Assembly (NCBI RefSeq): GCF_017161425.1
Contig: NZ_CP071057.1
Location: 2,109,501-2,173,500, forward strand
Source: Marinicauda algicola
Lineage (GTDB): Bacteria > Pseudomonadota > Alphaproteobacteria > Caulobacterales > Maricaulaceae
DNA: 64,000 nucleotides
Direction: 5' to 3'
A program made the translations under genes and the position numbers. The notes under the pieces are model-generated. The model was not told where the DNA came from and did not search any database. It saw nothing but the letters and a program-made list of their open reading frames with translations. This document shows, in pieces, positions 35,893 to 47,095 of the stretch. Every line of letters starts with the position of its first letter. Positions within the stretch are counted from its first letter, which is position 1.

Positions 35893-36555
35893 ATGGCCCT
35901 GTTCTCCGATCCGCGCTGGAAATCCGAGCTCGTCCCTGCCGACCAGGCCCTGCCCGGCCGTCTGCAGGCGGTGCCCACCGCCTCGACCCATTTCGTCACC
36001 GGCCGGCCGATGAAGGGCGAGATCCCCGAGGGCCTGGAAGAGATCCAGCTGGGGATGGGCTGCTTCTGGGGCGTGGAACGCAAGTTCTGGCAGCTGCCCG
36101 GCGTGTATCTCACCGCGGCCGGCTATGCCGGGGGCATCACCCCGAACCCGACCTACGAGGAGGTCTGCTCGGGCAAGACCGGCCATGCCGAGGTCGTGCG
36201 CGTGGTCTACGACCCCAGGCAGCTCCCGGTCGAGGACCTGCTGAAGGTCTTCTGGGAGAATCACGACCCCACCCAGGGCATGCGCCAGGGCGGCGATGTC
36301 GGCACGCAGTACCGCTCGGCGATCTACTATACGAGCGAGGCCCAGAAGACGGCCGCCGAGCTGACGCGCGAAGCCTATCAGAATGCGCTCACGGCCGCCG
36401 GCAAGGGCAGGATCACGACGGAGATCCGCGAGGCCGGCCCGTTCTACTACGCCGAGGAGTATCACCAGCAATATCTCGCCAAGAACCCGGGCGGGTATTG
36501 CGGCATCGGCGGCACCGGCGTCGCCTGCCCGATCGGCACGGGCGTCTCGGCCTGA
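35893..36555 (+). CDS. msrA: Peptide methionine sulfoxide reductase A
   Basis: Reduces methionine-S-sulfoxide in proteins. 220 residues; the catalytic cysteine is in [23 protein letters not shown] is conserved, and a C-terminal cysteine pair candidate is in [14 protein letters not shown] for resolving the disulfide. An N-terminal extension of about 50 residues precedes the core, as in E. coli MsrA. GGAGG upstream of the ATG is a good ribosome-binding site. Confidence 0.96.
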   Translation: MALFSDPRWKSELVPADQALPGRLQAVPTASTHFVTGRPMKGEIPEGLEEIQLGMGCFWGVERKFWQLPGVYLTAAGYAGGITPNPTYEEVCSGKTGHAEVVRVVYDPRQLPVEDLLKVFWENHDPTQGMRQGGDVGTQYRSAIYYTSEAQKTAAELTREAYQNALTAAGKGRITTEIREAGPFYYAEEYHQQYLAKNPGGYCGIGGTGVACPIGTGVSA

Positions 36556-36591
36556 CGCCCTGTCCCCGGCGGGGATAGCGGGAAAACCGAC

Positions 36592-36660
36592 TCCTACAAC
36601 GACTACCGCCCTCGCCGCGCCCTTGCAGGGCTGAAAGCCCGGGCGGTAGTCGTGGGAGGA
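36592..36660. repeat. Long imperfect inverted repeat (REPIN-like) after msrA
   Basis: Arms 36592-36611 and 36641-36660 pair at 18 of 20 positions, including 13 perfect pairs adjoining the loop (ACGACTACCGCCC with GGGCGGTAGTCGT). The 29-base loop holds its own GCCC-TTGCA-GGGC hairpin. There is no T-run for termination. The arrangement resembles mobile palindromic (REP/REPIN) elements or a structured RNA. Confidence 0.6.
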
Positions 36661-36992
36661 TCTGTCTCGCCGGAGCGCCATGCGTGAGAGTCCCCTCCCC
36701 CGGTTTTTCCGCGGCCGCGGGATGCGGCGCGGGCGCGGGGAGGCGGCATTATAGGGGCGGATGAGGGACAGGCGGATTAAGTGTCCCCGCGGCGACAGGT
36801 GAGTGCTAGCGTCTTCGCACCGCTCAGGAAACGCGCCGCCTCCCGCCCTCCGCGCCTCCGCGCCGAAAGGCGGGCTCCAGGGAGCGAGGAATGGCATCGT
36901 CTGATGCCGGCGCCCCGGCTCTGGGGCCCGGCACAAGGCCGGGCAGGCCGATCATCATGATGGCTCCGGGCGGCGGCGCCACATCCTGCCCC
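36661..36992. other. Intergenic region before the amidase gene end
   Basis: No gene seen. It contains GC-rich palindromes: GCCCCGG-CT-CTGGGGC-like pairing near 36912 and GCCCGGC-ACAAG-GCCGGGC at 36926-36944. The AT-poor sequence has no obvious promoter. The frame open across this region on the plus strand is antisense to the amidase and not coding-like. Confidence 0.5.
36926..36944. repeat. Small palindromic repeat (CCCGGC/GCCGGG type)
   Basis: Seven-base-pair stem GCCCGGC (36926-36932) with GCCGGGC (36938-36944) and five-base loop. A similar stem occurs at 40437-40455, suggesting a dispersed family of intergenic palindromes common in alphaproteobacteria. Confidence 0.5.
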
Positions 36993-37919
36993 CTAATCCA
37001 GCCGCCCCAGCGGAAAGCTGAACGCCACCGTCCAGTTCGGCGCGTCCACGATCTGGGCGACGCGCAAGTCGCCGCAGACGCTGCACAGCAGGTAGGCGGC
37101 CTCGGGGCTGATGTTGCGCCTTCCGGTGAGCTCGTCGATCATCTGGCGTACCGCCGCACGGGCGGCTTCGGTGAGATCCGGGCCGATGCCGGTGGTGGTC
37201 ACACGCGGCTCAGCGGCCGGCGGCAGGGTCTCGCCGGGCCGTTCGACGATGGGGAAGGCCGGGGCGGCGCCCTTGAGGAGTTCCACGGTGAAGCTGGCGC
37301 GCATCTCGGTCTCCACCGCCGTGCCGCACACCTCCCCGTCGCCCTGGGCGGCGTGGCCGTCGCCGAGGGACAGCAGGCCGCCCGGCGCCTCGACGGGAAG
37401 GATCACGCGAGACCCGGCGACGAGATCGCGGCAGTCCATGTTGCCCCCGGTGCGCCAGGGCGGGATCACCGGATGCGGGCCGGGCGTCCCGGGCGCGAGG
37501 CCGAGCGTGCCCATGAAGGGGTGGACCGGGGTCCAGGCGAGCCCGCCCGGCGCCTCGGCCCGGCTCGTGCCGCGCTCGATGGACCAGCGCCAGAACACCG
37601 GATCGGGAAAATCGTCGGCCAGAAGGCCGAAGCCGGGAATGTTCGCCGTCCAGCCCCAGCTGCCGGTGAGCAATTCCCTGATCGTCACCACGAGCGCGTC
37701 GCCGGGCTCGGCGCCGTCCACGGCAATGGGCCCGTTCATCGGATTGGCACGGCCGGGATCGAGCGCGGCGACGTCTTCCGGCGTGGAGTCCGGTTTCAGC
37801 TGGCCGTCGGCGGCATCCAGCGTCTGCGCGGTGACGCGCGCGCCGGGCGCGAGGGTGAGCGCGGGTTCGCGGCCGCGGTTCCAGTCGTGATGGCGGTGGT
37901 CGTGCAGGGTGTGGCGCAT
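36993..37919 (-). CDS. Acetamidase/formamidase family protein
   Basis: 308 residues with the FmdA/AmdA pattern: N-terminal HDWNRGREPALTLAPG, DGAEPGDALVVTI, PHPVIPPWRTGGNMDCRDL, the metal/active site LGDGHAAQGDGEVCGTAVE, and C-terminal YLLCSVCGDLRVAQIVD. These enzymes hydrolyse short amides to ammonia and a carboxylic acid. No transporter or regulator is adjacent, so the substrate is unknown. No signal peptide. Confidence 0.92.
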   Translation of the reverse strand: MRHTLHDHRHHDWNRGREPALTLAPGARVTAQTLDAADGQLKPDSTPEDVAALDPGRANPMNGPIAVDGAEPGDALVVTIRELLTGSWGWTANIPGFGLLADDFPDPVFWRWSIERGTSRAEAPGGLAWTPVHPFMGTLGLAPGTPGPHPVIPPWRTGGNMDCRDLVAGSRVILPVEAPGGLLSLGDGHAAQGDGEVCGTAVETEMRASFTVELLKGAAPAFPIVERPGETLPPAAEPRVTTTGIGPDLTEAARAAVRQMIDELTGRRNISPEAAYLLCSVCGDLRVAQIVDAPNWTVAFSFPLGRLD

Positions 37920-38024
37920 GCGTCCCGCCCTCCGGCCCGTTTGCAGCGGTCACGATCCGAACAGGCTGGCCCCCCGTTTCGATCCGCGTTAAGCCGTCCG
38001 CCCGCCGCCCGGAAGGAGCGCCCC

Positions 38025-38693
38025 GTGTCGCGTCTCGTCGTCCTCGATGTCGATTCCACCCTGCTCGCGGTCGAAAGCCTCGACTTCGCGGTCGAGCGCG
38101 CGCTGAAGGACGCCGAGGACGGGGCCGAGCGGGCCCGGCGCCTGTCGCAGATCACCGACCGGGGCATGGCCGGGGAACTCGATTTCCGCCAGTCGCTGGA
38201 AAAGCGCCTGGAGCTCGCCCGGCTCACCCGCGGCCAGGTCGAGGACGCGGCGCAGGCCTTGCGCGGCAAGGCAACGGACGGCATGGCCGAGCTGGTGGAG
38301 AAGCTGCGCGCGCGCGGGCGCGAGGTCTATGCGGTCTCGGGCGGGTTCCTGGACCTCGTCGGACCCGCGCTCGCCGAACTCGGCTTCTCCCACGGCGAGA
38401 TGCGGGCGAACCGCTTCGTCTACGAGGGCGAGCGCGTGGCCGGCTTCGACCGCGACAACCCGCTTTCGCGCAATGGCGGCAAGGCTCATGTCGTGGCCGC
38501 GCTGAAGGCCCTGACCGGGCGCGACAGCGCGGTGATGGTCGGCGACGGCATCACCGATTACGAGGCCTTCGCGGGCGGGGCAGCCGACGCCTTCATCGGC
38601 TTCGGCGGCGTGGTCCACCGCGAGGCGGTGGCGGCGAAGGCCCCGGCCTATGCGCGCGACGTGAAGGAGCTGGAGCGCCAGCTCCTGGGCTAG
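38025..38693 (+). CDS. HAD-IB family phosphatase (SerB-like)
   Basis: 222 residues from a GTG start with GGAAGGAG upstream. HAD motifs: LDVDSTLLAVES (motif I with catalytic Asp pair), AVSGGF (motif II), GGKAHVV lysine, and GDGITDYEAF (motif III). This matches phosphoserine phosphatase and relatives; the N-terminal ACT domain of E. coli SerB is absent. Substrate phosphoserine is likely but not proven. Confidence 0.85.
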   Translation: MSRLVVLDVDSTLLAVESLDFAVERALKDAEDGAERARRLSQITDRGMAGELDFRQSLEKRLELARLTRGQVEDAAQALRGKATDGMAELVEKLRARGREVYAVSGGFLDLVGPALAELGFSHGEMRANRFVYEGERVAGFDRDNPLSRNGGKAHVVAALKALTGRDSAVMVGDGITDYEAFAGGAADAFIGFGGVVHREAVAAKAPAYARDVKELERQLLG

Positions 38694-38782
38694 GGCGAAA
38701 GCGCTTGCGCGCCGGCCACGCGCACCCTAAATGCGCGCTCCTGCCGGCCGGCGATCGCGCCGGCCCCCAGGAGCATCCGGCC

Positions 38783-39529
38783 ATGGCGCTGGCGACCCTC
38801 CCGCCCTTCTTCGGCGAGAACCTCACCCTCGATCTGCTGGCCCGGCTGGAAAGCCGCGGATGGGCCCATGCGCCGGGCGCGCTCGATGCGGGCCTCGTCG
38901 GCGAGCTTCGCGCCGAATGCGTCGCGATGGCCGCGGCCGGCGCGTTGAAGACCGCCCGCATCGGGCGAGGCGAGGCGCTGGCGAAGGATACCGGCTTCCG
39001 CAAGACGCAGATCGCCTGGCTCGACGGGTCCACCCCGGCCCAGCGCGCCTTCCTCGACGGCGCCGAGGCGCTGCGCCTGCAGATCAACCGCGCCCTCTAT
39101 GCCGGCCTGTTCGAGTTCGAGGCCCATTTCGCGGCCTACCCCGAGGGCGGGTTCTACAAGCGCCATCTGGACGCATTCACCGCGCCGGTGAAGGGCTCGA
39201 CGCCGGCGGCCGTGCTCGGCCGGCGCGCGGAACGCTCGCGCATCGTCTCGCTCGTCGCCTATCTCGACGACGCCTGGACGCCGGGCGATGGCGGCGAGCT
39301 CGCGGTGTGGGAGCACGTGCCGCTGGACGCCGACGGGCGGCCCGATCTCGACCGTCTGGACGGCGTGCCGCCCGCGGCGATACTGGAACCGCGCGCAGGC
39401 AGCCTCGTTCTGATGATGAGCGAGCAGATCCCGCACGAGGTGCGCCCGGCCTTCGCCCCGCGCCACGCGATCGCGGGCTGGTGGCGGGTCAATGCGAGCC
39501 TGGGCGGGATCGTCGACCCGGGACGCTGA
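38783..39529 (+). CDS. 2-oxoglutarate/Fe(II)-dependent dioxygenase family protein
   Basis: 248 residues of the SM-20/PKHD type. The metal ligands fit His-X-Asp in FYKRHLDAF and a distal His in EQIPHEVRPAF, with the 2OG-binding Arg in the C-terminal AIAGWWRVN. YLDDAWTPGDGGEL is also typical of the jelly-roll. Start chosen at 38783, just before MALATLPPFF. Substrate unknown; related proteins hydroxylate ribosomal or other proteins. Confidence 0.82.
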   Translation: MALATLPPFFGENLTLDLLARLESRGWAHAPGALDAGLVGELRAECVAMAAAGALKTARIGRGEALAKDTGFRKTQIAWLDGSTPAQRAFLDGAEALRLQINRALYAGLFEFEAHFAAYPEGGFYKRHLDAFTAPVKGSTPAAVLGRRAERSRIVSLVAYLDDAWTPGDGGELAVWEHVPLDADGRPDLDRLDGVPPAAILEPRAGSLVLMMSEQIPHEVRPAFAPRHAIAGWWRVNASLGGIVDPGR

Positions 39530-39559
39530 ACGTTCACGGCGAGCGGAAGGGGAGGCCGC

Positions 39560-40417
39560 GTGACGCAGACGCTTCGAAAAGGCGAGGACCTCAACGCGAT
39601 CGGCGCGCTGATGCGGGCCGAGATCGCGAACGCGCGCGACGCGCTGGCCCTCGTGGAGCACGATTCCGTCCTCGCCATCCACGAGGCGCGGAAGGCGATC
39701 AAGAAGGCCCGCTCGAACGCGCGCCTCATCCGCAAGGGCGACAAGAGCGCCTCCAAGCGCATCAACGCGGCGGGACGGCGCGCCGCGCGCGTGCTCGCCG
39801 AAGCGCGCGATGCCGACAGCCTGGAACAGATCGCGCGGGCGGCCGCGATCAGGTGCGGGAACGAAAAGCTCGCGCAGGTGCTGCGCGAGGAGGCCGAGCG
39901 GGCCCGCGCGGAGGGGCGGCGGATCGACCGGCTCGCGGCCGCCGCGCAGTGCCGCGAGGCGCTCGACGCGATGGAGGCCGAAATCGCCCGGCTCGGCAAG
40001 GCGCCGTTCGAGGATCCCGATGCGGTGATGGCCGAGGGGCTGGCGCGCACCTACGCCTGTGCCCTGCAGCGCCTCGACGAGGCCCGGGAAAATCCGACCG
40101 GCCACACCCTGCACGAGCTTAGAAAGCGGGTGAAGGACTGGCGCTATCACGCGGTGGCCTGCAAGCACGTCTGGCCGGGCGGGGTGAAGCGCAGGAAGAA
40201 GAAGGCGAAAGAGCTCGCCGACACGCTCGGCGACCACCACGATCTCTGCCGCCTCATAGACCGCCTCGACGACCGCCGGGACGAAGGCCACGACGCGGCC
40301 ATCGCCGAGCTGAAGACCGCCTGCGACGCGCTCGCCGAGACGGCGCTGAAACAGGCCGAAGAGGTGTTCACCAAAGGCAAGTCCGACGCGAGGGACGCGC
40401 TGAAGGACGCGGTGTAG
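39560..40417 (+). CDS. CHAD domain protein
   Basis: 285 residues, highly charged and helical. CHAD signatures: IHEARKAIKKARSNARLIRKG near the N-terminus, ARDADSLEQ, LHELRKRVKDWRYH and LGDHHDLCRLIDRL. The family binds inorganic polyphosphate through conserved basic residues and His. GTG start with AAGGGGAGG five bases upstream. It follows the dioxygenase by 30 bp. No CYTH triphosphatase domain is attached or adjacent. Confidence 0.9.
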   Translation: MTQTLRKGEDLNAIGALMRAEIANARDALALVEHDSVLAIHEARKAIKKARSNARLIRKGDKSASKRINAAGRRAARVLAEARDADSLEQIARAAAIRCGNEKLAQVLREEAERARAEGRRIDRLAAAAQCREALDAMEAEIARLGKAPFEDPDAVMAEGLARTYACALQRLDEARENPTGHTLHELRKRVKDWRYHAVACKHVWPGGVKRRKKKAKELADTLGDHHDLCRLIDRLDDRRDEGHDAAIAELKTACDALAETALKQAEEVFTKGKSDARDALKDAV

Positions 40418-40436
40418 GGGCGAAATCCCCTGTCAT

Positions 40437-40455
40437 GGCCCGGCTTGACCGGGCC
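40437..40455. repeat. Palindromic intergenic repeat
   Basis: GGCCCGG (40437-40443) pairs with CCGGGCC (40449-40455) around CTTGA. This GGCCCGGCTTGACCGGGCC core is a frequent intergenic palindrome in alphaproteobacterial genomes, from general knowledge. Confidence 0.6.
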
Positions 40456-40506
40456 GCCCATGCCTCTCCGGGGATAAGGTGTGCCGCGTCGAAGTTACGA
40501 CCTGGG

Positions 40507-40538
40507 TCCCCCGGCCGATGCTGCGCATCGCCGGGGGA
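40507..40538. repeat. Palindromic intergenic hairpin downstream of acnA
   Basis: TCCCCCGG (40507-40514) pairs with CCGGGGGA (40531-40538), and CGATGC (40516-40521) pairs with GCATCG (40525-40530), leaving one bulged C and a three-base loop. No T-run follows on the minus strand, so terminator activity for acnA is uncertain. Confidence 0.55.
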
Positions 40539-40553
40539 TGACAGGGCCGTGGA

Positions 40554-43232
<2,679 letters not shown>

Positions 43233-43590
43233 GATCGGTCCTTGTCCTTGCCTGGTGCGCGAGGGCGCGGCGGGGGTGCCGCGTCTCGCGCGTGACAGAT
43301 ACGCCGGAGCGACGCGGTGTCCATCCGGCCTTGGTCGTAACGGTTCGCGCGCGTTTTAGCGCCACAGCGGGCCTGCCGCAATGCGCCGCGCGTCCCATGA
43401 TCAGGCTGTGATTGCGGATGAATGTCATTCTCGGAAGAAGGGCGCCGGCACAGGAGACCGGCAGGCTGGCCAGCGGCGTCCGGCAGCGGCTTTCCGGTAC
43501 AGGCACCCCCGGCGCAAGCGGCAGGCGAAGCGCCGGCGGTAGGCCGTGGACCGTTTGCCCTTTCGGGAACAATCGCGTAATCGCTCGGCC
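43233..43590. other. Divergent intergenic region between acnA and ccmA
   Basis: 358 bp with no supported gene. It should hold the leftward acnA promoter and the rightward ccm promoter. No confident -35/-10 pair or operator was recognised. The ccmA start lacks an obvious ribosome-binding site. Confidence 0.5.
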
Positions 43591-44190
43591 ATGACGACCG
43601 CGCCCGCCCCTGCCCTGATCTCCGCCGCCGGCGTGTCGCTGGAGCGCGGCGGTCGCACGCTGCTGACGGGCATCGGTCTCGCGGTCGCGCCCGGCGAGGC
43701 GCTGATCGTTCACGGGCCCAACGGGTCGGGCAAGACCACGCTCCTGCGCGCGCTCGCCGGTCTGGTGCGCCCGGCGGCCGGGTCGATCACCCGCGTGGAG
43801 GCAGGCGAGGTCGCGTTCCTGGGCCATGCCGACGGGCTGAAACCCGCCGAGACGGTCGGGGAGGCACTGGGCTTCTGGGCGAAGCTGTTCGGCGCGGACG
43901 CGATGGCGGTCGAGGACGCGATGGCGAGCTATGCCATCGCCCATCTTTCCCGCCGCGGCTGCGACCGGCTCTCGGCCGGCCAGCGCCGGCGCGTCGCGCT
44001 CGCCCGCGTCCTGCTGTCCGGGCGCAGGCTCTGGCTGCTCGACGAGCCCGCCGCTCCGCTCGATGCGCGCGGACGGACCCTCTTGGCGCGCGCCGTGGAG
44101 CGCCACTGCGCGCAAGGCGGGGCGGTGGTCTCCGCGACCCATGTCGATCTCGGCTGGACCCGGGCGCAGGTGCTGGAGCTCGGCGCATGA
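43591..44190 (+). CDS. ccmA: Heme exporter ATP-binding protein CcmA
   Basis: ABC ATPase of the CcmABCD complex, which releases holo-CcmE during cytochrome c maturation. 199 residues: Walker A VHGPNGSGKTTLLRAL, signature LSAGQRRRVALARV, Walker B LWLLDEP, switch His in SATH. The ATG at 43591 precedes the conserved ALISAAGVSLERGG strand. Overlaps ccmB by ATGA. Confidence 0.95.
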   Translation: MTTAPAPALISAAGVSLERGGRTLLTGIGLAVAPGEALIVHGPNGSGKTTLLRALAGLVRPAAGSITRVEAGEVAFLGHADGLKPAETVGEALGFWAKLFGADAMAVEDAMASYAIAHLSRRGCDRLSAGQRRRVALARVLLSGRRLWLLDEPAAPLDARGRTLLARAVERHCAQGGAVVSATHVDLGWTRAQVLELGA

Positions 44191-44855
44191 ACCCGCTGCT
44201 GGCCCTCTTCGCGCGCGAAATGCGCCTCGCCTGGGCGGGCGGGGGCGGCGCGGCCGGGCCGGCCGCGTTCAATCTCGCCGCCCTCAGCCTCGCCCCGCTC
44301 GCCATCGGTCCGGCGCCGGAGATCCTCACCGCCGCGGCGCCCGGCATCATCGCGTTCGCCATGCTGCTCTCCACCCTGCAGAGCTCGGAGCGCCTGTTCG
44401 GGGAGGACGCCGCCGACGGCACGCTGGAGCTCTACCTGCTCTCCGGACAGGGCTTCACCCTGGTGTGCCTGGCCAAGACACTCGCCTTCGCCCTGGCCGT
44501 ATTCTGGCCCGCCCCGGTCATCGCGGCGCTCGCCGGAATCGCCTACGGCATGAGCGTGGAGGCGAGCCTCGTGCTCGCGCTCGGGCTCGCGCTGGCCGCG
44601 CCGGGCCTCGCCCTGCTCGCCGGCTTCGCCGGGGCGCTCGCGGCCGGGGTGAAGCGGGCCGGCCTGCTCATCGCGCTCATCGCCGCCCCGCTGCAGGTGC
44701 CGCTGCTCGTGTTCGCCGCCGGGGCCGGGCGCGCCGCGCTCGACCAGACCGGAACGGCCGGGGCGAACCTGATGCTCGCCGCCGCGGTCTCCCTTGCCGC
44801 CCTCGTCCTCGCCCCGGCGGGAATCGCCGCGGCTCTGAAGGCGCGCCTGGAATAG
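44187..44855 (+). CDS. ccmB: Heme exporter membrane protein CcmB
   Basis: 222 residues, six predicted membrane helices. LFAREMRLAWAGGG at the start, LSTLQSSERLFGEDAADGTLELYLLSG and GFAGALAAGVKRAG are CcmB hallmarks. Works with CcmA and CcmC. Translationally coupled to ccmA; ccmC follows after 55 bp. Confidence 0.95.
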   Translation: MNPLLALFAREMRLAWAGGGGAAGPAAFNLAALSLAPLAIGPAPEILTAAAPGIIAFAMLLSTLQSSERLFGEDAADGTLELYLLSGQGFTLVCLAKTLAFALAVFWPAPVIAALAGIAYGMSVEASLVLALGLALAAPGLALLAGFAGALAAGVKRAGLLIALIAAPLQVPLLVFAAGAGRAALDQTGTAGANLMLAAAVSLAALVLAPAGIAAALKARLE

Positions 44856-44910
44856 CTGCGGCCGCATGACGCTTGCCCTCGCCGTGCCGCGGTCTTAAGT
44901 CGGCGGACAG

Positions 44911-45663
44911 ATGATCAGCTATCTCGCCAATCCCGAACGCTTCGACCGGCTCGCCCGCGCGCTCATCCCGTGGGGCTGGAGCCTGACCGTGCTGCTGTTC
45001 GCGGCCGGCCTGCCCTGGGCGCTCGCGTTCAGCCCGCCCGACTACCAGCAGTCGGAGACGGTGCGCATCATGTATGTCCACGTGCCGGCCGCCTGGCTCG
45101 GGCTCGCCGCCTATGCCGGCCTCGGCGTGGCGAGCTTCGTCTATTTCGTCTGGCGCCATAACCTCGCCGATCTCGCCGCGCGCGCCATCGCCCCGGTCGG
45201 GGCGGTGTTCACCGCGCTCTGCCTCGTCACCGGCGCGCTGTGGGGAAAGCCGACCTGGGGGGCCTGGTGGGTGTGGGATGCACGCCTGACCTCGATGCTG
45301 GTGCTGCTGCTGCTCTATCTCGGCTACATGGCCCTGCGCGCGGCGCTGGAGGACGAGCGCCTCGCCGCGCGCGCCGGAGCGATCCTCGCGATGGCGGGGC
45401 TGATCAACCTGCCGGTCATCAAGTTCTCCGTGGACTGGTGGAACACGCTGCACCAGCCGGCCAGCGTGTTCCGCCTCGACGGGCCGACGATCCATGCCAG
45501 CAAGCTCTGGCCGCTCTCGGTGATGGCGCTCGCCTTCACGATGCTGCTGGCCACGCTGATCCTCGTCCGCATGCGGACCCTGCTGCTGACGCGCCGCGCC
45601 GAGGCGCTGGAGCGCGCGCGCGAGCGCAGGCTCGAGGCGGTCGCGCGGGAGGCCGGGGCATGA
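44911..45663 (+). CDS. ccmC: Heme handling protein CcmC
   Basis: 250 residues with six membrane helices. The tryptophan-rich heme-binding motif WGAWWVWDARLTSML is intact, with axial-histidine candidates in MYVHVPAAW and VDWWNTLHQPASV. Presents heme to CcmE. Overlaps ccmD (ATGA-type). Confidence 0.96.
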   Translation: MISYLANPERFDRLARALIPWGWSLTVLLFAAGLPWALAFSPPDYQQSETVRIMYVHVPAAWLGLAAYAGLGVASFVYFVWRHNLADLAARAIAPVGAVFTALCLVTGALWGKPTWGAWWVWDARLTSMLVLLLLYLGYMALRAALEDERLAARAGAILAMAGLINLPVIKFSVDWWNTLHQPASVFRLDGPTIHASKLWPLSVMALAFTMLLATLILVRMRTLLLTRRAEALERARERRLEAVAREAGA

Positions 45664-45890
45664 TCGAGTTTCTCGCCATGGACGGCTATGCCGGTTTCGT
45701 CTGGACGAGCTATGGCCTGACCGCGCTCGCCGCGGGCGGGCTCGTCTGGTGGGCGCTCTCCGGGCGCGCGCGGGCACGGGCGCGGCTTGCGCGCATCCAG
45801 GCCAGCGCGGCGCGGGACTCCCTCGGGGGCGAAGATCCGCTCGCCCGGGGCGATGCGCCCGACAGCGGCAAGACGGGGCATGCGCCATGA
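45660..45890 (+). CDS. ccmD: CcmD-like small membrane protein
   Basis: 76 residues: MDGYAGFVWTSYGLTALAAGGLVWWAL is one membrane helix (written here only in part as the motif GYAGFVWTSYG), followed by a basic ARARARLARIQ stretch, which is the standard CcmD layout. CcmD aids release of holo-CcmE. The family is normally about 45-70 residues; the C-terminal tail here is slightly long. Start overlaps ccmC and stop overlaps ccmG. Confidence 0.88.
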   Translation: MIEFLAMDGYAGFVWTSYGLTALAAGGLVWWALSGRARARARLARIQASAARDSLGGEDPLARGDAPDSGKTGHAP

Positions 45891-46429
45891 GCCGGGTCCT
45901 GCTGTGGGCGCCTCTGGGCTCGATCGCCCTGCTGGTCGCGATCTTCGCGATCGCCCTGCTCGCGCCGGCCCCCGAGGCGTCCGATCCGCTCAAGGACGAA
46001 CCCCTGCCGGCCCTGCCCCTGCAGGACTTCGCCGGCCCCTATCCCGGCTTCGAGCCGGAGGACATCGAGGGGCCATACCTGCTCAATGTGTGGGCAAGCT
46101 GGTGCCCGCCCTGCCGGGTCGAGCATCCCTTCCTGATGCAGCTCGATGCGGAGGGAAAGCCGATCTACGGCATCGTCTACAAGGACGATCCGGTCGACGC
46201 GATCGGGTTTCTCGACGAGCTCGGCAATCCGTTCACGGCGCTGATGGCCGACCCCGAGGGCCGGGCCGGGCTGGAACTCGGCCTGACCGGCGCGCCGGAA
46301 ACCTTCCTGGTGGACGAGGCCGGAGTCGTGCGCGCGCGCTGGCGCGGGGCGCTGTCCGAACCGGTCTGGATCCGGCATTTCGAGGATGAGTGGCAGGCGG
46401 CGCTGGCACGCGCGGCCGCGGCCGGCTGA
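45887..46429 (+). CDS. ccmG: Thiol:disulfide interchange protein CcmG/DsbE
   Basis: 180 residues; N-terminal membrane anchor (VLLWAPLGSIALLVAIFAIAL) then a periplasmic thioredoxin fold with the active site NVWASWCPPCRVEHP and the GAPETFLVD cis-Pro loop. Keeps apocytochrome c CXXCH thiols reduced. Last gene of the block; ccmE, ccmF and ccmH are not in the window. Confidence 0.95.
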   Translation: MSRVLLWAPLGSIALLVAIFAIALLAPAPEASDPLKDEPLPALPLQDFAGPYPGFEPEDIEGPYLLNVWASWCPPCRVEHPFLMQLDAEGKPIYGIVYKDDPVDAIGFLDELGNPFTALMADPEGRAGLELGLTGAPETFLVDEAGVVRARWRGALSEPVWIRHFEDEWQAALARAAAAG

Positions 46430-46432
46430 AAC

Positions 46433-46972
46433 CTATTTCTTCTTTTTCTTCTTGTCCTTGGACTTCTTCTTCTTGTCCTTGGCCTCGGCCTTCTTCCTGG
46501 CCTTCTTGGCCTCGGCCTTCAGCGCTTCCTCGTCGAGTTCGATCGTGCGGGCGATGCGTGTCAGGCTCTCGACGAAATTCGCGCGCTTGCCCTTGGGCAG
46601 GGCAGAGAGAATCGCCTCGTCGGCCGCCTTCGCCCCGGCGAGCGCCGTCTCGTAGAGCTTGCGGCCCTCGTCGGTGAAGCGCACCGAATTGGCCCGCGCA
46701 TCGCCGGGCGCGCGCTCGCGCAGCAGCAGGCCCTTGGCGGCCATGCGCGCGACGAGTTCGGCGAGTGTCGAGCGGTCGATGCCGGTCGCCCGCACGAGCT
46801 GGGTCTGCGTCAGGCCTTCCTCCTCGGCGACCGCGGTGAGCACCGCGAACTGGCGCTGGGTGATCTGCACCCCGCCGGTGGCCTCGTTGAAGCGGTCCGC
46901 GGCGAATTGCTGGGCCCTGTGCAGCAGGTGGCCCGGCGAGGCCGACAGGTCGAAACGGGCTTCATCGGACAT
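46433..46972 (-). CDS. MarR-family regulator with lysine-rich tail
   Basis: 179 residues. The winged helix-turn-helix is TQTQLVRATGIDRSTLAELVARM with the wing ERAPGDARANSVRFTDEG. After about residue 140 the chain becomes a highly basic tail, KKARKKAEAK then KDKKKKSKDKKKKKK, unlike normal MarR proteins and suggesting nonspecific DNA binding or a nucleoid role. The start at 46972 is chosen as the first ATG before the conserved region. Reads away from the NUDIX gene across a short AT-rich operator region. Confidence 0.9.
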   Translation of the reverse strand: MSDEARFDLSASPGHLLHRAQQFAADRFNEATGGVQITQRQFAVLTAVAEEEGLTQTQLVRATGIDRSTLAELVARMAAKGLLLRERAPGDARANSVRFTDEGRKLYETALAGAKAADEAILSALPKGKRANFVESLTRIARTIELDEEALKAEAKKARKKAEAKDKKKKSKDKKKKKK

Positions 46973-47026
46973 AGTTTTCCCCACTGTCCGGTGACGGAAT
47001 GACGGGTACGCTAGCTGGGAATTGTC

Positions 47027-47047
47027 ACAAATCAATGTCAAATTTGT
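47027..47047. promoter_or_regulatory. Candidate MarR operator
   Basis: ACAAAT at 47027-47032 and ATTTGT at 47042-47047 form an inverted repeat with nine bases between, in an AT-rich stretch 55 bp from the marR start and 49 bp from the NUDIX start. MarR regulators commonly bind such 16-22 bp palindromes in their own divergent promoters. Confidence 0.5.
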
Positions 47048-47095
47048 CTGCGCACGGAAAATGGCGGAGCGGCGCGAAGGACGGCAGGACGGGCC

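Noticed and set aside
36891-38024. Long N-terminal extension of the HAD phosphatase
   Set aside because: It is antisense to the acetamidase gene; the GTG at 38025 has a clear ribosome-binding site and precedes the conserved first strand.
43310-43360. CGTAACGG near 43335 as a third copy of the two-component operator
   Set aside because: Only one half site is present and the 10-bp-spaced partner is missing.
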